Assembly: GCA_905234865.1 (NCBI GenBank)
Contig: CAJOJE010000007.1
Coordinates: 1 to 64,000 of the forward strand
DNA from: Candidatus Gastranaerophilales bacterium
Lineage (GTDB): Bacteria > Cyanobacteriota > Vampirovibrionia > Gastranaerophilales > Gastranaerophilaceae
Direction of reading: 5' to 3'
Length of the DNA stretch: 64,000 nt
In this document: positions 43,609 through 52,665 of the stretch, one piece after another
How positions within the stretch are numbered: position 1 is the stretch's first letter
Layout of the letters: each line of letters begins with the position of its first letter
Translations under genes and position numbers: made by a program
The notes under the pieces: generated by a model
Database searches by the model: none
What the model was told of the DNA's origin: nothing
What the model saw: the letters and a program-made list of their open reading frames with translations, nothing else

Positions 43609-44543
43609 AACAAATAAAAGCAATGGTCTTAGCGGAAATAATGATTGCTCTTTTTATATGTACAATACTAATGGGTGTTTCCGTATACATGTTTAAGGCA
43701 ACGGAAGTAAAAATTTCTCCTTACGTTTATTCCGTATTAGATGCTCTTCCTAAAGCAAATCGTATGGTTATAAACCAGTGCTATCAAGAGGGTACCTGTT
43801 CTGTTCAAAATTTACTTCCCGATAATATGGGCGAATATTGCACAAGGCTGTCTGAACAGCTCGGAACGGTAGGTGATGTCTATTGTTCAACAAGCGGTGA
43901 TGCAAATTCTTCCATTACGTTAAACCGCGTTACTTACGGACGAAATTTAATACTTACGAACGGGGTTTCTCTTTATAATTTAAATCCTTCTTCAGGCTGG
44001 AATGCGTCTGATTATGCTCCCTATATAGATATTATAATGCAAATCGGCACATCCACTAAACTCGGAGAAGGTTTATTTGTACTTAGGGTTTTAAAATACG
44101 GTGAAGTTATTCCTGGGAGAAGTATAACAAGCGATGGAATTACTTATTCCGCATTAGATGACGAACTTTTCTTTCCGTACAGAATAATGCTTAACAAAGC
44201 TTATGACAATCAGAGTAGCTATATTAGAACAAGAGTTGTTGTTGATGCAAAAGAAGTTTTAAATTCTTATGAAGATGAGGGTGGAAACAGCGCTTCTTAT
44301 TACGATAGTTCTGAACTGCCCTTTAGGGATAAAATGTCTTTTAGAGAAGCAATCTGTGCTACTGATGATAAGCTGTTTTCTTTGTATTATGCGGGTCAAG
44401 AGGAATGCGGTTCAATTAAAATGCTCGAAGTTTGCAGCGCAAGATCCGGAAACGGCGCAGCATCCGAAGATCTTAGCGCTTATTGTTATGCTGCTCCTTA
44501 CAAACCGAGAGGAGCGGGAATATTTAAAGTTTTGGGACTTTAA
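43605..44543 (+). CDS. Type IV pilin-like protein
   Basis: This 312-aa protein has a class III (prepilin) signal: short leader MKQIKA, then MVLAEIMIALFICTILMGVS with Glu at mature position 5, the usual methylation and assembly position. Cleavage would follow Ala rather than Gly. The large cysteine-containing C-terminal domain (about 8 Cys) fits a minor pilin or pseudopilin. It is last in the holA-holB-DUF3326 operon and ends at a terminator. Confidence 0.78.
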   Translation: MKQIKAMVLAEIMIALFICTILMGVSVYMFKATEVKISPYVYSVLDALPKANRMVINQCYQEGTCSVQNLLPDNMGEYCTRLSEQLGTVGDVYCSTSGDANSSITLNRVTYGRNLILTNGVSLYNLNPSSGWNASDYAPYIDIIMQIGTSTKLGEGLFVLRVLKYGEVIPGRSITSDGITYSALDDELFFPYRIMLNKAYDNQSSYIRTRVVVDAKEVLNSYEDEGGNSASYYDSSELPFRDKMSFREAICATDDKLFSLYYAGQEECGSIKMLEVCSARSGNGAASEDLSAYCYAAPYKPRGAGIFKVLGL

Positions 44544-44558
44544 TAATTTTTTGACGAT

Positions 44559-44589
44559 AAAAAACCTCTTAACATTTAAGAGGTTTTTT
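44559..44589. terminator. Bidirectional terminator between pilin-like gene and lysS
   Basis: AAAAAACCTCTTAA pairs with TTAAGAGGTTTTTT around a 3-base loop, between convergent genes. Confidence 0.93.
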
Positions 44590-44612
44590 ATTATGCTTTA
44601 TATTGTTTAATA

Positions 44613-46097
44613 TCAGTTTCTCGGGCGCATTGTAGGAAATGCAATTACATCTCTTATTGAGGGCGAATCCGTAAGGAGCATAACCAAACGGTCAATTCCT
44701 ATTCCCATACCGCCTGCAGGAGGCATGCCATGTTCTAAGGCGCAGACAAAATCTTCATCAATGCTCATTGCCTCATCATCACCCATAGCTTTTGCTTTTG
44801 CTTGTGCCTCAAAACGATTTCTTTGATCAATCGGGTCTGTTAATTCTGAAAATGCGTTTGAAATTTCCCAGCCGTTTACCCTTGTTTCAAAGCGTTCGGT
44901 TAATCTCGGGTTATCTCTGTGTACTTTGGCAAGAGGCGAGATATCTCTCGGGTAATCAATAATATGGACGGGTTGGATTAATTTCGGTTCAACTTTTTCT
45001 TCAAAAATTCTATCCAAAACCTTACCCCATGAATCGTTTTCTTCCGTTTCAATGCCTAAGCGTTTTGCCTGCTCTTTTGCTTCATCGGCTGTCAGGTATT
45101 CTTCAAAATTAATGCCCGTATATTCTTTAATTGCGCCGAGCATGGTTTTTCTGTCCCATGGCGGAGTTAAATCAAGTTCAACTCCTTGGTATGTGATTTT
45201 TGTCGTTCCCAAAACATCCATTGCAACGGAAGCTACCATATTTTCTAAAAGGCACATCATATCATTATAATCAACGTATGCCTGATAAAGTTCAATCATG
45301 GTAAATTCGGGATTATGGCGAATGTCAATTCCTTCATTTCTGAAACATCTGTTCATTTCAAAAATTTTCTCGGAAACACCGCCTACAAGAAGCCTTTTTA
45401 AGTGTAATTCGGGAGCAATTCTTAAAAACATATCAACATCAAGTGCATTGTGGTGTGTAATAAACGGTCTTGCCGTTGCGCCGCCTGCTTGAGTATGAAG
45501 CATAGGCGTTTCAACTTCCAAAAAGCCTTGTTTTGTCAAATATTCTCTTATTTTTTGAATAATTAAACTTCTTTTTTTAAACGTTGAGCGAACGTCTTCG
45601 TTCATAATCATATCAAGATATCTTTTTCTGTATCTTGTTTCGACATCCGTCAAACCATGGAATTTTTCGGGCAGAGGAAGAATAGATTTCGTTAAAAGTT
45701 TTAAATCTTTTGCTTTAATGCTCAATTCGCCTCTCGGAGTTCTTCTTATTTCTCCCGTAAAGCCTACAATATCGCCTACATCAAGCAATTTTAAAACAGC
45801 AAGTTTCTCGGGTGATAAATTTTCCTTATGAGAGAAAATTTGAATTTTTCCGGAATCGTCAACAAGGTCAATAAACATGCCGGTATTTCTCATTGCCATA
45901 ATACGTCCTGCGACGGAATATGTGTCTTCCGTTTCGCTTCCCGCTTCCAAATCTTTATATTTTTCTTGGAGCTGGCGAGCGGAAATATTTTTATCAAATG
46001 AATACGGGTAGGGGTTAATTCCTTTATCTATTAAATCTGTCAATTTTTGTATTCTTGCTTCTCTAATGCCCTGAATACTGCTATTTGTAGCTTCCAT
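44613..46097 (-). CDS. lysS: Lysyl-tRNA synthetase, class II
   Basis: This 494-aa enzyme has an N-terminal OB-fold (TYSVAGRIMAMRNTGMFIDL), motif 1 (FLEVETPMLHT), motif 2 (FRNEGIDIRHNPEFTMIELY) and motif 3 (GMGIGIDRLVMLLTD). The start is set at the ATG at 46097, since AAGGAG lies 7 bases upstream; an upstream in-frame ATG adds 20 unlikely residues. It attaches lysine to tRNA-Lys. Confidence 0.96.
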   Translation of the reverse strand: MEATNSSIQGIREARIQKLTDLIDKGINPYPYSFDKNISARQLQEKYKDLEAGSETEDTYSVAGRIMAMRNTGMFIDLVDDSGKIQIFSHKENLSPEKLAVLKLLDVGDIVGFTGEIRRTPRGELSIKAKDLKLLTKSILPLPEKFHGLTDVETRYRKRYLDMIMNEDVRSTFKKRSLIIQKIREYLTKQGFLEVETPMLHTQAGGATARPFITHHNALDVDMFLRIAPELHLKRLLVGGVSEKIFEMNRCFRNEGIDIRHNPEFTMIELYQAYVDYNDMMCLLENMVASVAMDVLGTTKITYQGVELDLTPPWDRKTMLGAIKEYTGINFEEYLTADEAKEQAKRLGIETEENDSWGKVLDRIFEEKVEPKLIQPVHIIDYPRDISPLAKVHRDNPRLTERFETRVNGWEISNAFSELTDPIDQRNRFEAQAKAKAMGDDEAMSIDEDFVCALEHGMPPAGGMGIGIDRLVMLLTDSPSIRDVIAFPTMRPRN

Positions 46098-46179
46098 TTT
46101 ATTCTCCTTCTTATAACCTAATTTTACCTTAAAAAAAGAATAATTTGCAATTGACAAAAATAAATATTATTATTAGTCT

Positions 46180-47778
46180 ATGAAACAAATAGACTTGATG
46201 ACAAAATTTAACAGAGGGCTGATTTTGGCTCTTGTCGAAAAAAATATTTTTGAAGCCGTCCAAACGTACAGGCAATATATTCAATACCTTAAAACGGGCG
46301 GATACGACGAAGAATTAAAACTCACAAAAGAAGTGTTTATGAAAAAATTGTTGGATTTTGTAGAGGATAAAAAAAACGAAGATAAACTCGATATGTTAAT
46401 TCCTGCTTATCAAGAATTAATTAACGAATATCCCGACGATTATAAATTTTTGTTTGATTGTTCAAAATGTTTTAACAAACTGAAACAAGAAGATATTGAA
46501 CTTGAACTTTTGGAACTTGCGGAAAAAAAGGCGCCTTCAAATCTCGATATCAAAAAAGATATCCTCGAGATTTTAAAAAAAAAAGAAAAAGGATTTGAAA
46601 TGTTAAAAAGGGCGGAATTTATTCTTGAAAAAGAAAAACTCCCGAATAATTACTGCCTTTTATCCGTTGCGAATAATCTCATATATGATGTTAATAACGA
46701 TTTTGAATATTTCAAAAAAGCCGTTTCTAATATGGAAAATGCTTATAATCTTGATAAATCGGAAAAGCTCTTTTTAAAAAACTTAATTGTGCTTTACACA
46801 AAAGGAAAGTACGATGACAAATTGAAAAAAGCGTGGGAAAAATATTTAGAGTTTCAAAACAATTGGAATAACGAGGATTATTTCGATTACGGTGCGTATT
46901 TAATCAGAAACGGTAATTTAAAAGAGGGCTTTAAACATTACGAAAAAAGGTTTTTCCATGAAAAACGCCCCGTTAAATATCCGATTAAAAATAAACCCTT
47001 TTATAAAGGGGAAATCATTAAGGATAAAACCCTTCTTGTTCATTACGAGCAGGGTTTAGGGGATATATTTTTATTTTCAAGGTTTTTGTTTAACTTAAAA
47101 GAAAGAGCGGGAAAAATTATTTTAAGAATGCCTAAAACCGTTCTTGAAATTTTAAAAAGGAGTTTTCCTTTTTGCGAAGTTTCCGATTTGAAAGAAAAGT
47201 TGCCCGAATTTGATTATCATCTTCCTTTAATGAGCGCTCCTTACGTTTTGGGAATTGATAAAGACAGTTTAGGGGTAAAAAAAGGTTATCTTTTTTCAAA
47301 CAAAGAAAAAACGGAAAAATTCAAAAAAGAAATTTTTAATACGGATAAATTTAAAATAGGTATTTCATACAAAGGAAATATCGTAGGGCTTCAAACAAGG
47401 AATATCCCCGTTGAAGAATTTAAGGCACTTTTAGATATAGATAAAGTTCAATTATATTCACTTCAATTTGAAGAAAAAGAAGTCCCGAGCGGAATAATTA
47501 ACTTGGCGCCGTACATTAAAGATTTTGACGATACGTCAAGTTTAATCGAAAATATGGATTTAATCGTTTCAATTGATAACTCGGTTATGAATTTAGCGGG
47601 CGCCATGGGTAAAAAAGTTTTTTGCCTTTTTAATTCGCTTCCCGAATACAGATGGTTTGATTTAACGGGGGATGACGTTAAATGGTACGAAACGGTAAAG
47701 CCTTTTATTTGTGATAAACAGAATAACTGGGCTCCCGTAATCGAGAAAGTGAAATTTGAAATTCAGGGTATGTTATGA
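46180..47778 (+). CDS. TPR protein with GT9/heptosyltransferase-like C-terminal domain
   Basis: In this 532-aa protein residues 1-~270 are TPR-like helical repeats (LDMLIPAYQELINEYPDDYK, GAYLIRNGNLKEGFKHYEK). Residues ~285-530 resemble a GT-B glycosyltransferase of the GT9 type (LLVHYEQGLGDIFLFSRFL, VSIDNSVMNLAGAMGKKVFC). Such TPR-glycosyltransferases often modify proteins. The 3' end overlaps trpD by 4 bases, so it is read into the trp operon, but the link to tryptophan is probably only positional. Confidence 0.75.
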   Translation: MKQIDLMTKFNRGLILALVEKNIFEAVQTYRQYIQYLKTGGYDEELKLTKEVFMKKLLDFVEDKKNEDKLDMLIPAYQELINEYPDDYKFLFDCSKCFNKLKQEDIELELLELAEKKAPSNLDIKKDILEILKKKEKGFEMLKRAEFILEKEKLPNNYCLLSVANNLIYDVNNDFEYFKKAVSNMENAYNLDKSEKLFLKNLIVLYTKGKYDDKLKKAWEKYLEFQNNWNNEDYFDYGAYLIRNGNLKEGFKHYEKRFFHEKRPVKYPIKNKPFYKGEIIKDKTLLVHYEQGLGDIFLFSRFLFNLKERAGKIILRMPKTVLEILKRSFPFCEVSDLKEKLPEFDYHLPLMSAPYVLGIDKDSLGVKKGYLFSNKEKTEKFKKEIFNTDKFKIGISYKGNIVGLQTRNIPVEEFKALLDIDKVQLYSLQFEEKEVPSGIINLAPYIKDFDDTSSLIENMDLIVSIDNSVMNLAGAMGKKVFCLFNSLPEYRWFDLTGDDVKWYETVKPFICDKQNNWAPVIEKVKFEIQGML

Positions 47779-48797
47779 TTAAAAAAGTATTGGAAAAACT
47801 TGTTAAATGTGAAAATCTTCAACCTTTTGAGGTTGAAGAAATCATGGATGAAATTTTAAACAATAAAATAACCTCTGCGCAAACGGCAGCTTTTTTGACG
47901 GCTTTAAGAACGAAGGGGGAAACGATTGATGAAATAACCTCTTGTATTAAAGTCCTAAAAAAGTACGGGTTAAAACTTTCGCCTAATTTCAACGATGTAA
48001 TTGATATTGTAGGAACGGGCGGAGATGGTGCAAATACGTTTAATATTTCAACCGCAGCCGCTTTTGTTGTATCATCGGGCGGTTTAACCGTTGCAAAACA
48101 CGGTAACAGGGCGTTTTCTTCAAAATCGGGTGCGGCAGATATTTTAGAAGCAATAGGAGCTAATATCAATTTAAACGTTGAACAAAACGAAACAATTTTA
48201 AAAAAGACGGGATTTTGTTTTATGTATGCGTCCAATTTCAGCCCTCTTATGAAAAATGTTGCACAGGTCAGAAAAGAACTTAAAATAAGAACCGTATTTA
48301 ACTGTCTTGGGCCTTTAATTAACCCTTCGGGCGCAAAAACGCAATTAATAGGGGTATATTCAAAAGAATTGGTTGAACCCGTTGCGCACGTTATGAAAAA
48401 TTTAGGCGTAAAAAGGGGTATTGCGCTTTTTGGCGAAGGGGGTCTTGATGAAGCGAGCATAACGTCAAAAACGTTTTATGCAAAATTAAAAAACGATAAG
48501 GTTGAAACGGGAACTTTCGAGCCTGAAGATTTTGGCTTAAAAAGAGCTGATATTAAAGATATTCAAGGCGGAACCCCAAAGGAAAACGCTGAAATTATGA
48601 AAGGAATTTTTAAAAACGAAATAAAAAATTCCAAAAGAGACGTCGTTGTTTTAAATTCGGCGCTTGCGTTTTATATTGCAAACAAAGTAAAAACGATAAA
48701 AGAGGGAATCGAATTATCGAATAACCTTTTGGACAGCGGCGAAGTATACAAAAAAACGGTTCAATTTATAGAAAGTACAAATGAATATATTAGATAA
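47775..48797 (+). CDS. trpD: Anthranilate phosphoribosyltransferase
   Basis: This 340-aa enzyme joins anthranilate to PRPP. It has the PRPP-binding GTGGDG (DIVGTGGDGANTFNIST), VAKHGNRAFSSKSGAAD and LGPLINPSGAK. It is not fused to trpG. It overlaps trpC by 17 bases. trpE and trpG are not in the window. Confidence 0.96.
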   Translation: MIKKVLEKLVKCENLQPFEVEEIMDEILNNKITSAQTAAFLTALRTKGETIDEITSCIKVLKKYGLKLSPNFNDVIDIVGTGGDGANTFNISTAAAFVVSSGGLTVAKHGNRAFSSKSGAADILEAIGANINLNVEQNETILKKTGFCFMYASNFSPLMKNVAQVRKELKIRTVFNCLGPLINPSGAKTQLIGVYSKELVEPVAHVMKNLGVKRGIALFGEGGLDEASITSKTFYAKLKNDKVETGTFEPEDFGLKRADIKDIQGGTPKENAEIMKGIFKNEIKNSKRDVVVLNSALAFYIANKVKTIKEGIELSNNLLDSGEVYKKTVQFIESTNEYIR

Positions 48798-49551
48798 AAT
48801 TGTTGAAAAAACAAAATCAAGAGTTGAAAAACTTGATACCGAAATTCTTAAAAATAAGGCGTACAATCTTGAAAAAGGTGATTTTCCTTTTTTTCGGGCA
48901 TTATCAACAAAAGGGATAAAAATTATTGCGGAAATAAAAAAAGCGTCCCCTTCAAAAGGGTTAATAACAGAAAAATTTATTCCGAAAGATATTGCAAGAG
49001 AATATAAAAAAGCAAACGTAGATTGCATATCCGTTCTAACGGAGCCTTATTATTTTCAAGGGGATAATTCTTATGTTGAAATTGTTAAAAAAGAATCAAA
49101 TAAGCCCGTACTCAGGAAAGATTTTATAATTGACGAAGCGCAAATTTTTGAAGCAAAAGTAATAGGCGCAGATTGCATTTTATTAATCTGTGCAATTTTA
49201 GACGAAAAAAAATTAAAAAACTTTTTAAATTTAGCGCATTCATTAGGGCTAAACGCATTGGTTGAAGCGCATGAGGAGAAAGAAGTTAAAATTGCCGTAA
49301 ATTCGGGCGCAAAAATTATCGGGGTTAATAACAGAAATTTGAAAAATTTTGAAGTTGATTTTTCAAATTCTTTGAATTTAAGAAAACTCGTTCCAAATGA
49401 CATAATTTTTGTATCGGAATCGGGAATAAAAAACCGAGAGGATATTTTAATTTTGGAAAAATCAAACGTGAATGCCGTTTTAATCGGAGAAACTTTTATG
49501 AGGGCAAGTGATAAAGTATTTGAAATTAAAAAATTAAGAGGCGAAATTTGA
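48781..49551 (+). CDS. trpC: Indole-3-glycerol-phosphate synthase
   Basis: This 256-aa TIM barrel has EIKKASPSKG with the catalytic Lys, VLRKDFIIDEAQIFEA, GVNNRNLKNFEVD and VSESGI. It closes the indole ring. Overlaps on both sides (trpD, trpF). Confidence 0.96.
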   Translation: MNILDKIVEKTKSRVEKLDTEILKNKAYNLEKGDFPFFRALSTKGIKIIAEIKKASPSKGLITEKFIPKDIAREYKKANVDCISVLTEPYYFQGDNSYVEIVKKESNKPVLRKDFIIDEAQIFEAKVIGADCILLICAILDEKKLKNFLNLAHSLGLNALVEAHEEKEVKIAVNSGAKIIGVNNRNLKNFEVDFSNSLNLRKLVPNDIIFVSESGIKNREDILILEKSNVNAVLIGETFMRASDKVFEIKKLRGEI

Positions 49552-50144
49552 AAATAAAAATATGCGGAATAAAAAACGAAGCGGAAGTAAAAATTATAAA
49601 CGAAACAAAGCCTGATTTTGCAGGGTTTATTTTTGCACCGTCAAAAAGATTTGTTGATTTTGAATATGCAAAAAAAATATGTGCAAAGGTTAATCCCGAA
49701 ATTAAAAAAGTAGGGGTTTTTGTTGAAAAAACGGCGAATGAAATTTTAAATTATAAAAATATCGTTGATATAATTCAACTCCATGGCGATTATACCGAAA
49801 ATGACGTAGAATGTCTGAAAAAAGAAGGTTTTGAAGTTATAAAAGTTATAAAGGTAAAAGAAGAAATTTATAATATAGAAACAAAAGCCGACTATCTTCT
49901 TTTTGATACTTATTCTCCTTTTGTATCGGGCGGTTTGGGGAAAACCTTTAATTGGGATATTAAAATAAAAACAAAAACTCCGTATTTTATTGCAGGCGGC
50001 ATAAATCAAGAAAACATTATTAAAATGTATGAAAAATTCAAGCCCTATGGGGCGGATGTGTCGTCCGGAGCGGAAGAAAACGGATTTAAGACAAAAGAAA
50101 AAGTTAGCTGTATAATAAATACGGTAAGAAGGATAAATTTATGA
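49548..50144 (+). CDS. trpF: Phosphoribosylanthranilate isomerase
   Basis: This 198-aa TIM barrel has [11 protein letters not shown] with the catalytic Cys, [23 protein letters not shown] and AGGINQENI followed by [12 protein letters not shown]. It is separate from trpC, unlike the fused form of enterobacteria. Confidence 0.95.
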   Translation: MKIKICGIKNEAEVKIINETKPDFAGFIFAPSKRFVDFEYAKKICAKVNPEIKKVGVFVEKTANEILNYKNIVDIIQLHGDYTENDVECLKKEGFEVIKVIKVKEEIYNIETKADYLLFDTYSPFVSGGLGKTFNWDIKIKTKTPYFIAGGINQENIIKMYEKFKPYGADVSSGAEENGFKTKEKVSCIINTVRRINL

Positions 50145-51325
50145 CAAAAGGAAAATACGGCGAATTTGGCGGACAATATATCCCCGAAACGCTAATGAAT
50201 GAAATTATAAATCTTGAAAATTCCTATGATTTTTATAAAAATGACGAAAAATTCAAAACAGAACTTGATTTTTTATTGAAAAATTATGCAAATCGTCCCT
50301 CGTTGTTGTATTTTGCAAAAAATATGACAAAGGATTTAAACGGTGCGAAAGTCTACTTGAAAAGGGAAGACTTAAACCATACGGGTTCTCATAAAATTAA
50401 TAACGTTCTGGGGCAGGTTTTGCTTGCAAAATATATGGGAAAAACAAGAGTAATAGCGGAAACGGGCGCAGGACAGCATGGGGTTGCAACGGCAACGGCG
50501 GCGGCTCTTTTGGGGTTGGAGTGCGTTGTTTTTATGGGCGAAGAAGATATAAAAAGACAAGCCTTAAACGTTTACAGAATGGAGCTTTTAGGAGCAAAAG
50601 TTCAATCGGTTAAAACGGGAACGGGAACGCTGAAAGATGCCGTATCGGAAGCTATGAGAGAATGGTCAAAAAGAGTTGACGATACTTTGTATGTTTTAGG
50701 CTCTGTTATGGGTCCTCATCCTTATCCTATGATTGTAAGAGATTTTCAAAGCATTATAAGTAAAGAAGCAAGAGAAGAAATTTTGCTTATGGAAAATAAA
50801 CTTCCGCATTCGGTTATAGCCTGTGTCGGGGGCGGCTCTAACGCTATGGGAATGTTTTATAATTTTATTCCCGATAAAGAAGTTGAATTAATAGGCTGTG
50901 AAGCGGCAGGGCTTGGGGTTGATACGGATAAACATGCGGCAAGCATTACAAAAGGAAGCATCGGCATTTTCCATGGAATGAAATCCATATTTTGTCAGGA
51001 TGAATACGGGCAAATAGCTCCGGTTTATTCAATTTCGGCAGGTTTGGACTACCCCGGTATCGGTCCTGAACATGCTTATCTTGCGCAGACAAAAAGGGCA
51101 AAATATGTTCCCGTTAAAGATGATGAAGCGGTGTATGCTTTTGAATATCTTGCAAAAACCGAAGGAATAATTTGTGCGATAGAAAGTGCGCATGCGGTTT
51201 ATGTCGGAATGGAAAAAGCTAAAAGTTTAAATCCGGATGAAAGTATTATAATTTGTTTATCAGGCAGGGGCGACAAAGACGTTAAAGCAATCGCCAAATA
51301 TAAAGGCAGGGAAATTCATGACTAA
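50141..51325 (+). CDS. trpB: Tryptophan synthase beta subunit
   Basis: This 394-aa PLP enzyme condenses indole with serine. PLP lysine K85 is in [11 protein letters not shown] in AETGAGQHG and the phosphate cup in GGGSNAMG. It is the usual TrpB1 type. It overlaps trpF (4 bases) and trpA (8 bases). Confidence 0.97.
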   Translation: MTKGKYGEFGGQYIPETLMNEIINLENSYDFYKNDEKFKTELDFLLKNYANRPSLLYFAKNMTKDLNGAKVYLKREDLNHTGSHKINNVLGQVLLAKYMGKTRVIAETGAGQHGVATATAAALLGLECVVFMGEEDIKRQALNVYRMELLGAKVQSVKTGTGTLKDAVSEAMREWSKRVDDTLYVLGSVMGPHPYPMIVRDFQSIISKEAREEILLMENKLPHSVIACVGGGSNAMGMFYNFIPDKEVELIGCEAAGLGVDTDKHAASITKGSIGIFHGMKSIFCQDEYGQIAPVYSISAGLDYPGIGPEHAYLAQTKRAKYVPVKDDEAVYAFEYLAKTEGIICAIESAHAVYVGMEKAKSLNPDESIIICLSGRGDKDVKAIAKYKGREIHD

Positions 51326-52100
51326 TTCTTATTTTGATAACAACGTATTTAATAAAGGAAAAGCGTTTATACCGTTCATTACCGCAGGTTATCCCACGCT
51401 TGAAGATACGGAGAGATTTATTTTAAAAATGGAGGAAGCGGGAGCGGATTTAATCGAAATCGGCATTCCGTTTTCTGACCCGATTGCGGAAGGTCCCGTC
51501 ATTCAGCATGCAAGCACAATGGCGCTAAAGGCAGGAACAACGCTTGATAAAATTTTTGATATGGTAAAAAAAGTAAGGGAGAAATCTCAAGTTCCTCTTG
51601 TTTTTATGACTTATATTAATCCTATTTTTAAATACGGATGTGAAAAATTTTATGCAAAATGCAATGAATTGAACATTAGAGGAACAATTTTGCCCGATGT
51701 TCCTTTTGAAGAAAAAAAAGAATTTGAGGATGTTGCAAAATTATACGATGTGGATATTATTTCTCTTGTTACTCCCGCTTCAAATAACAGGATAAGAAAA
51801 ATTGCGGAAGCTTCAAGAGGGTTTATTTACGTTGTTTCTTCAATGGGGGTCACAGGCACCAGAGATGAAATAACGACCGATTTGGGTGCTATTGATGAAA
51901 TAATAAGAAAAACAACGATTACAAAAACCGCAATAGGGTTTGGAATTAATACTTTAGCCCAAGCAAAAGAAATTTCAAAACATTCCGACGGTATAATTGT
52001 AGGCTCTGCCATTATTAAAATTATTGATAAATACGGCTCAAATTCGGATGAACAAATTTTTGATTTTGTTCAAAGCATGAAAAAAGCTATAAATTCTTAA
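51318..52100 (+). CDS. trpA: Tryptophan synthase alpha subunit
   Basis: This 260-aa TIM barrel has catalytic Glu in [20 protein letters not shown], catalytic Asp in LPDVPFEE, then SSMGVTGTR and GFGINT, as expected for TrpA. It is the last gene of trpDCFBA. Its stop overlaps the 3' end of the minus-strand LuxR-type gene by 4 bases. Confidence 0.96.
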   Translation: MTNSYFDNNVFNKGKAFIPFITAGYPTLEDTERFILKMEEAGADLIEIGIPFSDPIAEGPVIQHASTMALKAGTTLDKIFDMVKKVREKSQVPLVFMTYINPIFKYGCEKFYAKCNELNIRGTILPDVPFEEKKEFEDVAKLYDVDIISLVTPASNNRIRKIAEASRGFIYVVSSMGVTGTRDEITTDLGAIDEIIRKTTITKTAIGFGINTLAQAKEISKHSDGIIVGSAIIKIIDKYGSNSDEQIFDFVQSMKKAINS

Positions 52101-52294
52101 ACGACACCCTCTTTTATCGCTTTAATTGCCGCCTGTATTCTGTTTTCAACGCACATTTTATCTAAAATTGCGGATATGTGGGCTTTTGTCGTGTCAACAA
52201 CAACGCTCAATTTTTTTGAAATTTCATTATTCGTATAACCCAAGGTAAGAAGTTCTAAAACCTCTTTTTCTCTTTCTGACAAATTATATGTCAT
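52097..52294 (-). CDS. Stand-alone LuxR-type DNA-binding domain, 65 aa
   Basis: The whole protein is one LuxR/NarL helix-turn-helix (LSEREKEVLELLTLGYTNNE, KAHISAILDKMCVENRIQAA). It has no receiver or other input domain. It is very close to the C-terminus of the regulator at 2266-2970. GAGGAAG precedes the ATG, so it looks like a real short gene rather than a fragment. It could bind the same sites constitutively or compete with the full regulator. Confidence 0.8.
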   Translation of the reverse strand: MTYNLSEREKEVLELLTLGYTNNEISKKLSVVVDTTKAHISAILDKMCVENRIQAAIKAIKEGVV

Positions 52295-52349
52295 TTTTAA
52301 CTTCCTCTTTTGACTTTTTATATATTTTATAATTTGGTTTTAGATTTGT

Positions 52350-52358
52350 ATATTCCCC
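52350..52358. promoter_or_regulatory. ATATTCCCC element upstream of the LuxR-type gene
   Basis: The same 9 bases form one arm of the perfect palindrome at 3047-3070, upstream of the related regulator. Here it lies 56 bases upstream of the start and is followed by a poor second arm. A shared operator is a guess. Confidence 0.3.
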
Positions 52359-52481
52359 AAAGGATTAATATAACCTTTAAAATCCTTTAGCAGTGCGGGT
52401 ATAACACATATATTAAGAATTATTAAGTTAAAAGTATATAAAAAAGCAATATTTTTGTTATATTGAACTTTATATAAGTAC

Positions 52482-52586
52482 AAGAGAGAAAAAGAGAGAA
52501 AGCCAAAAAACCACATATAAAGAGAAGAAAAAGAGAAGAAAACCACAAAACACGAGAGAAAAAAAGAGAGAAAAAAGAGAGAAAAC
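52482..52586 (+). other. Purine-only low-complexity stretch within a gene-free region
   Basis: The 52295-52665 interval has no credible gene. Within it ~105 bases are almost entirely A, G and a few C on the plus strand (blocks such as GAGAGAAAAAGAGAG and AAGAGAAGAAAAAGAGAAG), with only two T. A plus-strand terminator follows at 52623, so it may be transcribed as an untranslated RNA. The pyrimidine strand opens a Phe/Leu/Ser frame that I regard as chance. Confidence 0.55.
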
Positions 52587-52622
52587 ACTAACTGCAAAAG
52601 AGGAACAAAACCAAAATTTAAC

Positions 52623-52654
52623 TCCCGAACTTAAATTAAAGTCGGGATTTTTTA
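52623..52654 (+). terminator. Terminator after the purine-rich stretch
   Basis: TCCCG plus ACTT pair with AAGT plus CGGGA (one bulged A), followed by six T and another T run. The tail is better on the plus strand, although the stem could also help stop the minus-strand cyclase gene. Confidence 0.7.
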
Positions 52655-52665
52655 TTTTTTAACGG

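Noticed and set aside
44613-46157. Longer lysS start at 46157
   Set aside because: The 20 extra residues are not lysS-like, and AAGGAG directly precedes the ATG at 46097.
47819-48460. 213-codon minus-strand frame
   Set aside because: Antisense shadow of trpD.
52340-52597. Minus-strand reading frame rich in Phe, Leu and Ser
   Set aside because: It comes from the pyrimidine strand of the low-complexity purine tract; no ribosome binding site and no real protein composition.
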